From Ectocarpus siliculosus (lineage: Eukaryota > Sar > Phaeophyceae > Ectocarpales > Ectocarpaceae): a stretch of 64,000 nucleotides of DNA. Shown here piece after piece: positions 57,182-64,000 of this stretch (positions within the stretch are counted from its first letter, which is position 1; every line of letters begins with the position of its first letter). The stretch lies in contig FN649736.1 in assembly GCA_000310025.1 (NCBI GenBank), positions 1,960,842 through 2,024,841 of the forward strand, in the 5' to 3' direction. Position numbers and translations under genes: made by a program. Below the pieces are notes generated by a model, which did not search any database, was not told the origin of the DNA, and saw nothing but the letters and a program-made list of their open reading frames with translations.

Positions 57182-60100
57182 ATGAAGAGTGTGCTGCGAT
57201 GGGAGCTCATCGCCCTGCTCGCCGTCAACGGCGTGATCGGCGCGCGAGGGAGCACCTCGTCAGGTCAGTTTGTACAGAATTAAAGCAACATGAGACTCGA
57301 GATGACGCGAATTGAGAGGTCGTAGAATGTGATAAACAGGGGGCTAGACTACTAATGTAGACGTGCTCGTAGATTTTGTCTCAACCTACCTGTTTTGCGT
57401 GTGTACTCGAAATCAAGCCTGACTGGTATCTATATATGCCTAGAGGACGTCGTACAAATGTCTTTGGCAGGTGACAGTATGTACAGATCGAGCTGTGCCA
57501 ATTTTGCTCGCTGCGTTCCTTGGTGAGACGTCTTGTCAGTGAAACGATGATGCCAAGGCCGGGCTGTCCAAGGGTCCTGTGAACATTGTAGCTGGGCTCG
57601 TGTTGGCGTTTCCGTATATTCTAACTGTTTCGTGTTTCCTTGCTTCGATTGTCCTGTTTCTCATTGGGCTAGGCGACCCTAGCAACAGCTTCATCACCGA
57701 CTACGGCGACTATGGTAAGCGCATACCAGCTATTTACTGCATGCTTACGGCTACTTGCATGCATTGCTCAAACGCATATTTCGGCCCGAAGTCCCGCCCT
57801 CCGTGCCATCGTGGAAGCGCGAACTGCACGGGAGACATTCTTCGTTGATAGAATCCATCTCTCGCTCTTTGCCGCATTGTTCGGTAGTTTCACACTACAC
57901 TGCACGCAGCCACACGCACAGGAGTTTGAGATTGCCTGATATTACGCGTGCGTACTCGCAATCAAGCCGTTCTATGTACATGTATCTACGTACGCCTAGA
58001 GGACGTCGCACCATTGTTTTTGGCGTGCGACGGGCGACAGTATATATGGATCGATCTGTGCCGATTTTGTACGCCGTGTCCCTTGGCACGACGTCTTGCC
58101 AGTGAAACGATGATGCTAAGGCCAGGTTGTCCAAGGGTCCTGTGAACACTGTCGCTGGGCTCGTGTTCACGTTTCCGTATCTTCTAACTGTTTTGTCCTT
58201 CCTTGCTTCGATTGTCCTGTTTCCCCTAGGGGCTAGACGACCCTAGCAACAGCGTCATCACCGACTACGGCGACTATGGTGAGCGCGTACCGGCTACTTG
58301 ATTGCGTTGCTCAAACGCATGTTTCGGCCCGCAGTCGCGCCCCTCGTGTCATCGTGGAAGCGCGAACTGCACGGGAGACATTCTTCGTCGATCGAATCCA
58401 TCTCTCGCTCTTGCCGCGTTGTTCGGTAGTTTCGCCTTCGAAGGCATGCAACCCACACAAGAGTTTGTGATTGCCGGATGTTGTGCGTGCGTACTCGCAC
58501 TCAATCCTTTCTACATGTATTATCTACGTACTCCTGGAGGACATCGTACCAGTGTCTTTGGTGGGTGACAGTATGTACGGATCGATCTGTGCCGATTTTG
58601 CTCGCTGTGTCCCTTGGCACGACGTCTTGCCAGTGAAACGATGATGCCAAGGCCAGGTTGTCCAAGGGTCCTGTGAACACTGTCGCTGGGCTCGTGTTCA
58701 CGTTTCCGTATATTCTAACTGTTTTGTCCTTCCTTGCTTCGATTGTCCTGTTTCTCTTTGGGCTAGACGACCCTAGCAATAGCGTCATCATCGACTACGG
58801 CGACTATGGTGAGCGCGTACCGGCTACTTACATGCATTGCTCAAACGCATGTTTCGGCCCGCAGTCACGCCCCTCGTGTCATCGTGGAAGCGCGAACTGC
58901 ACGGGAGACATTCTTCGTCGATCGAATCCATCTCTCGCTCTTGCCGCGTTGTTCGGTAGTTTCGCCTTCGAAGGCATGCAACCCACACAAGAGTTTGTGA
59001 TTGCCGGATGTTTTGCGAGCGTACTCGCACTCAATCCTTTCTACATGTATTATCTACGTACTCCTGGAGGACATCGTACCAGTGTCTTTGGTGGGTGACA
59101 GTATGTACGGATCGATCTGTGCCGATTTTGCTCGCTGTGTCCCTTGGCACGACGTCTTGCCAGTGAAACGATGATGCCAAGGCCAGGTTGTCCAAGGGTC
59201 CTGTGAACACTGTCGCTGGGCTCGTGTTCACGTTTCCGTATATTCTAACTGTTTTGTCCTTCCTTGCTTCGATTGTCCTGTTTCTCTTTGGGCTAGACGA
59301 CCCTAGCGACCGCACCACCATCGACTACGACGACTATGGTGAGCGCGTACCGGCTACTTGCATGCATTGCTCAAACGCATGTTTCGGCCCGCAGTCACGC
59401 CCCTCGTGTCATCGTGGAAGCGCGAACTGCACGGGAGACATTCTTCGTCGATCGAATCCATCTCTCGCTCTTGCCGCATTGTTCGGTAGTTTCGCCTTCG
59501 AAGGCATGCGCCACACAAGAGTTTGTGATTGCCGGATGTTTTGCGAGCGTACTCGCACTCAATCCTTTCTACATGTATTATCTACATACTCCTGGAGGAC
59601 ATCGTTCCAGTGTCTTTGGTGGGTGACAGTATGTACGGATCGATCTGTGCCGATTTTGCTCGCTGTGCCCCTTGGCACGACGTCTTGCCAGTGAAACGAT
59701 GATGCCAAGGCCGGGTTGTCCAAGGGTCCTGTGAACATTGTCGCTGGGCTCGTGTTGGCGTTTCCGTATATTCTAACTGTTTGGTCCTCGCTTCGATTGT
59801 CCTGTTTCTCTTTGGGCTAGACGACCCTAGCGACCGCACCACCATCGACTACGACGACTATGGTGAGCGCGTACCGGCTACTTGCATGCATTGCTCAAGC
59901 GCATATTTCGGCCCGCAGTCTCGCCCTCCGTGTCATCGTGGAAGCGCGAACTGCACGGGAGACATTCTTCGTCGATCGAATCCATCTCTCGCTCTTGCCG
60001 CGTTGTTCGGTAGTTTCGCATTCGAAGGCATGCAGTCGCCACACAAGAGTTTGAGATTGCCGGATGTCGATGATCGCGTCCTCGGCTCCACAGTATCGAG

Positions 60101-62624
60101 GTGCTCTTGTTTCTCGGTGGAAAACAAGCTGTTTGACTGTTGCCAGATCCGAATGGTTTCTTGGTAGACGCACAATTCCATGGTAAAGTAAGTTATATAT
60201 ATATATCGTCTCGTTCTCCGGGCTGGCCATAAGGACGGTTCATGTTTTGCTGCTGCCGCGTCACGCCGTCGCTTACTCTTCTGCTCCGACATCATGTTCG
60301 CCGGCCCCACATTCTACAATCGATTTCAACGCCGGCGGGAATGCCACGATTGGGCAGTAGGAGGTAAGACCGGTCTGTTACGGATACTTTCTTAGTGTAA
60401 ACTTCGTATTCCCGTGCACTCCGATGTGTGTAGGTGTCACCTTGGCAAGAGTTTGCACAGGGATTAGATATGTTTTCGGTTCCGTGTACTGAAATGGTGT
60501 TCAAGCGTTGTTCGTCGACAGGAATGTCGCACTCGTGGAAACACATCCGGTTTCATGCATTCCGAGTAGTTTTGGATTGAGCCTTTCAAACCGACTACCC
60601 TCTAGAGGGGGCTCAGGCAACCGTGTGCTGGTAGTTTATGCTTGTCGTTTGTGTTCCAACGTGAGGTTCACGTACTCCAGCCTGTCGGCACCTGGGTGAC
60701 AGTATGTGCGGATCGGGCTGTGCCAAATTTTCTCGCCGCGTCCCCCGGCACGACATTTCGTCAGTGAAACGATGATGCCAACGCCGAGTTGTCCAAGGAT
60801 TCTTTGAACTCTTCGCCTGAGCTCATTCTGGATGCTGGCCTTTCCAAATGTACTAACTGTTTCACACTTGCTTCCCGTGTCCTTTTTCTCATCGGTAGGT
60901 GGCTCTAGCTACGGCGTCACAGACGAAGACGATGGTGAGCGCTTGCCAGCTACTGCTTTGCTTACATGCGTGTTTCGGCCCACAGGCCCGCCCTTCGGCG
61001 CCGGGTTGGAAGTGAAAATATCACAAGAGACGATTTTCGTGGATCGAAACTACATACCTCGTCAGATGTTCGATGTCATATGTTGTGCCGCGTAGAAGGG
61101 TCTTCGTATGGCAAACGTTCTTTGGTGTGAAAGATGTTTATTGTTTTCTTTCGAATTGGGAAAGCGACTCGTCCTCTCGACCGAAGGGCCCCGCAGTACA
61201 CAATACGTTCCGGGTACCCCAATATCAACAGTATGGCAATTCGAACTGTTTCAATAAACCTCGGTTTGTTTCGTCTACGCCTTTGTCTACGTCTTAAGCA
61301 AACCTGCCCATTTTTGCCATGGGACGTAGAGGAGCACCACGCACTACATTCATTTGTGGTCACTTTTGTTTCTCGCCCTTTGCACACGTATCTTCCGTGC
61401 GCAGACTAGGACATCTGTCAAATATCGTCTTGTTCTCCAGGTTGGGCCACAAGCACGAAATCGTTTCTGCTGTTGCTCTGTCGTGCCGTCCCAATCTCCC
61501 ACACTACTTCAGTTTTTAAACCGCCCATGGAACACCCATGGGGTTACCCATGGGCCCCATGGGTGGCCCATGAAGTGCTCACCGTGGGAACTTCAACCTA
61601 GAACTTCGCCACTTGCACATCAACCTAGAACTCAGCCACCAGCGACAACCTACAGTAGCACGTATCGTGTGGGCTTGGGGTTAGGGTTTGGGTTAGTGTT
61701 AGGGCTATTAGCCGCTATAGTGCCCGTTCCAACGCAGATAAACTGTTGTTTAGGAGCACTCTGGCTCGATTGAAGCGCTCTCAGTGGCCGCCCATGGGCT
61801 CCCCATGGGTTGTCCATGGGCCACCCATTGGCTGCCCATGGGCTACTCATGAGCAAGCCCCACGGGTGACCCATGGGTTGTTCAGGAAAACTGTAGAAAG
61901 TGTGGGAGACCCTGCCGTCCCTTTCTCTTCTGCTCCGCCCTCATGTTCGCCGGTCTCACTTACTGCTGATTGCAACGCCGACGACCATGATACGATCGGG
62001 GAGAAGGAGGTACGGTCGAATCTACCCACGCCATCCCATGCATCCGATGTTTGTAGATGTTTATTACCTTGGCTATTGATGCATATTCCTCGAGTTCGAT
62101 GCATACCGAGCAACACACCATAGAGAATGAACCGTTCAGACCGCCGACCTCGCGGAAAAGACTAGTTGGTGGCACGCCCCGTTCCTCCTTCTCTCTTTCT
62201 GACACTTTCGTGTGCTGCGTATGTTTTCGGCTTATTTTTCGGTTTTGCACTGTGCCACTGCTTACGACGCTGAAACGGTACTCGAATCAATGGATCAGCT
62301 CCGGTGGGTGCTATCGTCGGTGGTGTGGTGGGCGGAACACTCCTCCTGGCTGCTGCAGTCATCGTGGCTGTGATGTGGAAATCTGGTCGCCTGGAGGCCT
62401 GCAAATGCCGCAAAAATACGAAGTCTGAGTCCATTGCTTCTCCTGAGGGGGTAAGGTACCCCCGGTCTGCTTCAGGAGTAAGGTACCCACGGGCTACTAA
62501 TGTTCCCTCCGAAAATCCTGGTGATGGAGGTGATTCAGGACTAAGATACCCCCGGACTAGTGCCGCTGTACCCTCGGTGAATTCTGATGGAGGTTCTGGT
62601 GCTCGGTACCCCCGGGGGGTGTAA
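57182..62624 (+). CDS. Type I membrane protein with ectodomain encoded by a tandem array of symmetric 42-nt exons
   Basis: Eight exons join with all phases matching: 57182-57263, 57673-57714, 58237-58278, 58767-58808, 59297-59338, 59821-59862, 60899-60934 and 62299-62624, giving 217 residues. Exon 1 is a signal peptide (MKSVLRWELIALLAVNGVIG). Exons 2-6 are 42 nt, phase 1 to phase 1, each encoding one 14-residue acidic repeat: GDPSNSFITDYGDY, DDPSNSVITDYGDY, DDPSNSVIIDYGDY, then DDPSDRTTIDYDDY twice. Exon 7 is a 36-nt relative (GGSSYGVTDEDD). Exon 8 carries the TM helix (VGAIVGGVVGGTLLLAAAVI), a basic stop (CKCRK) and a tail with four RYPR motifs. Every donor is gtgagc, gtaagc or gtcagt; every array acceptor ends (c/g)tag. 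Asp-Tyr-rich repeats suggest tyrosine sulfation or metal binding, which is inference. No known family is recognised. Confidence 0.85.
57541..60170 (+). repeat. ~530-bp tandem repeat carrying the 42-nt exon, five copies
   Basis: Copies start (at gaaacgatgatgcc) at 57541, 58104, 58635, 59165 and 59693; a diverged sixth starts at 60766. Periods are 563, 531, 530 and 528 bp, then 1073 bp. Copies two to five are nearly identical over most of their length, including intronic sequence, which indicates recent duplication or gene conversion. Copy one is more diverged. Confidence 0.97.
60292..60480 (+). repeat. Diverged duplicate of the block at 61,930-62,110
   Basis: Both stretches contain cttctgctccg, catgttcgccgg, caacgccg, a gga-gg-ta donor-like word and, later, ccgatgt(g/t)tgtag with accttgg. 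They sit in the introns after exons 6 and 7. I found no acceptor that yields a phase-compatible exon, so they are recorded as a repeat. Confidence 0.65.
61493..61912 (-). mobile_element. Mutator-type MITE, copy B
   Basis: Terminal inverted repeats ctcccacact...agtgtgggag lie inside a perfect 9-bp target duplication, tgccgtccc (61484-61492 and 61913-61921). The interior matches the element at 35506 in reverse orientation: cccatggg palindromes, gttctaggtt words, cacacgatacgtgct and a degenerate TTAGGG run (61678-61706). It is inserted in the last intron of the exon-array gene. Confidence 0.9.
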
Positions 62625-62629
62625 TTGCT

Positions 62630-63560
62630 CCCTTCAACCTTCCGTTTGAAAAGGCTAGGGTTAGGCGTTCACGCCCCGTTGCCCTCCTTATGAGGATGAC
62701 AAGTGATGGTTCCATAGCCCGCTGTCAATCGTTTGACGCGAGCCTGCCGGGCATATTCTGTGGCTGAAATCCTGCTACTCTGCCGATGGCAACGCACGGC
62801 GTCGCTATCCCCAGGGATGGATACGTCTATTTTCCTGTTGGACGTCCAACGGCGCTTCCGGTTGCGGTCTATGTAGGTGAAGCATTCTGGGTAGCGGGTA
62901 TGGTCTACACGACGTGAAGGCGTAGGATGCAGAACCTGTCATTGCAACTCACCGAACGATTTGAGCTGCTGTGTTGTTGCTGGCGCTATGATTGAACGGG
63001 CTCGGGTGGGGAGGGTTGTGGCCGAATCGAATGTCTTCTGCCGTTGAGATCCTGTACCAGGTGTGCATGGAGGAAGAAAGAGGAGTCACTGAGGTTGAAG
63101 ATGGCGTGAGACTGTAAATGTCCTCTTGATCTGTGGGTGCATGTGCAATTAGGGTATTCAGCTTGCTAGTTTTGTCCCATTAAGATTCCCTGGAGGTGGT
63201 TCTGCGCGTTTTGAACTTGTTGTGAAAAGAGAAAATAGGGTTAGAGAAGAGCGAATCAGCAAAGCAGAGCCGTTCGGCCGGACGCTCGTTCCTACTCATG
63301 CCGTGTTGATGTTGCTGCGGAAACTCGGTGATAGTATGGATACTTGCCATGTACCTTTCCTTAAGCTAGAGTTGCATGTCACAGGGCAACAACTTCTTGC
63401 GCTTCGGACTATTGGATACGGTTGATTACACCACGTACTCCATTCTAAAGAAATTTCATGTGGAAAATGTCGAGCGTGGTTTTCAGTTTTTGGGGCTTGA
63501 CCAAACTGCTGTGTAGGCAGTAGGTTTTTTTTTGTTCGCTGCTGAACTTGGCTTGACATG
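62630..63560. other. Gene-free interval
   Basis: Downstream of the exon-array gene. No polyadenylation hexamer of the AATAAA type is evident close to the stop. A short gctagggttaggc telomere-like word lies at 62651. Confidence 0.4.
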
Positions 63561-63573
63561 AACAAATGCAAGA

Positions 63574-63955
63574 TCAACTGCTATTGGTTGCGAATAATAG
63601 CGGCGCTTCCTCTATTTTGTGCGTGTTCCGTGAAAGATTGCCAAGAATCCCCGCGACATTGGGGCCGTCCAAGTACGTCTTCATCCCTATCCCTTCTTTC
63701 AACTTCCCGTATATCTCCAAGTGGTCTTCGCTTTGTACCTTCTTCCGAAGGGTTGCCTCCTCCCTACTTTCTAGCATCTCCTTGACTTTCGTCTTGAACC
63801 CCCCGAACCCTTCCGTGTCCAACGTCTCCTCCTCGTCTCCTATCTCCTTTCAAACCTTCTCTACCACCTTGTCCCATCTGATTCCCTTCTTCCCTGGAGT
63901 CGCTTTTCCCCAAGCTGCCTTGTCAACCATGGCTGGTAGTCTATCGTCCGACATT
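63574..63955 (-). pseudogene. LINE-type C-terminal ORF fragment, runs toward the right edge
   Basis: The minus-strand frame reads MSDDRLPAMVDKAAWGKATP near 63,950, has an in-frame TGA at about 63850 and continues as GGFKTKVKEMLESREEATLR and HLEIYGKLKEGIGMKTYLDG, ending at 63574. Charged helices followed by E-I-Y-G-K-L-K and a Y-L-D-G-P-N word are typical of the region after the RT domain in non-LTR retrotransposons. The RT itself would lie beyond the window. The internal stop marks it as inactive. Confidence 0.55.
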
Positions 63956-64000
63956 CTACTTACCTTGTACTACCAATTCAACTTCTGCATGTCTCTCTTT

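Noticed and set aside
58658-59694. Open frames of 146-168 codons with hydrophobic stretches in each ~530-bp unit, as separate small membrane-protein genes
   Set aside because: Their frames run through conserved donor and acceptor sites, differ in length between units because of small indels, and are lost in the sixth unit while exon and splice sites survive. They are better explained as introns read through.
61886-62010. An extra ectodomain exon starting after gggag at 61908 in the exon-array gene
   Set aside because: Its 3' donor leaves phase 0, but the TM exon requires phase 1; the putative acceptor is the end of an inserted MITE.
1-64000. CRISPR arrays, bacterial operons or rRNA genes
   Set aside because: None seen. 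The repeats lack a regular short-repeat/unique-spacer pattern, and all confident genes have introns.

Overview
This is a nuclear eukaryotic window: intron-rich genes with GT-AG introns, very short symmetric exons, degenerate retrotransposons, satellites, TTAGGG-like islands and a 100-N assembly gap. The best guess is a brown alga (Ectocarpus or a relative). The main reason is a receptor-like gene whose leucine-rich repeats sit one per 72-nt phase-1 exon, as described for Ectocarpus LRR receptors. The organism is inferred, not proven.

Layout. 1-8.6 kb is retroelement debris: two Gag-like regions on the minus strand with CCHC knuckles, the second a frameshifted Copia-type Gag. 8.6-10.6 kb is a ~105-bp satellite array that starts beside a TTAGGG-like island. 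11.76-14.65 kb is an internally deleted Ty1/Copia element with both LTRs and a perfect 5-bp target duplication. 14.6-18 kb is mostly repeats. 18.0-33.2 kb (minus) holds a complete HSPA12-like Hsp70-family gene that I could join exon by exon (13 exons, about 534 codons); its third intron is 8.1 kb long, full of repeats, and contains the N gap. 33.9-34.7 kb is a long foldback. 36.4-38.4 kb (plus) is a gene for an acidic single-pass membrane protein with a coiled-coil cytoplasmic part. 42.3-45.85 kb (minus) is an LRR gene whose C-terminal part is a split NBR1-type (FW) Ig-like domain. 46.1-54.1 kb (minus) is a helical, multi-exon gene of unknown function. 57.2-62.6 kb (plus) is a second membrane-protein gene built by tandem amplification of one 42-nt exon with its flanking intron (~530 bp per unit). 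A LINE fragment lies at the right edge.

How they may fit together. Three neighbouring genes look like surface or recognition proteins: two signal-peptide/TM proteins with short Asp/Tyr-rich ectodomains, and the LRR-FW protein. Two of the three use symmetric phase-1 exons that can be multiplied or removed without breaking the frame. Shared function is inference. The most novel item is the exon array at 57-61 kb. Exon joins rest on phase agreement and splice-site words; no transcript or database evidence was available.
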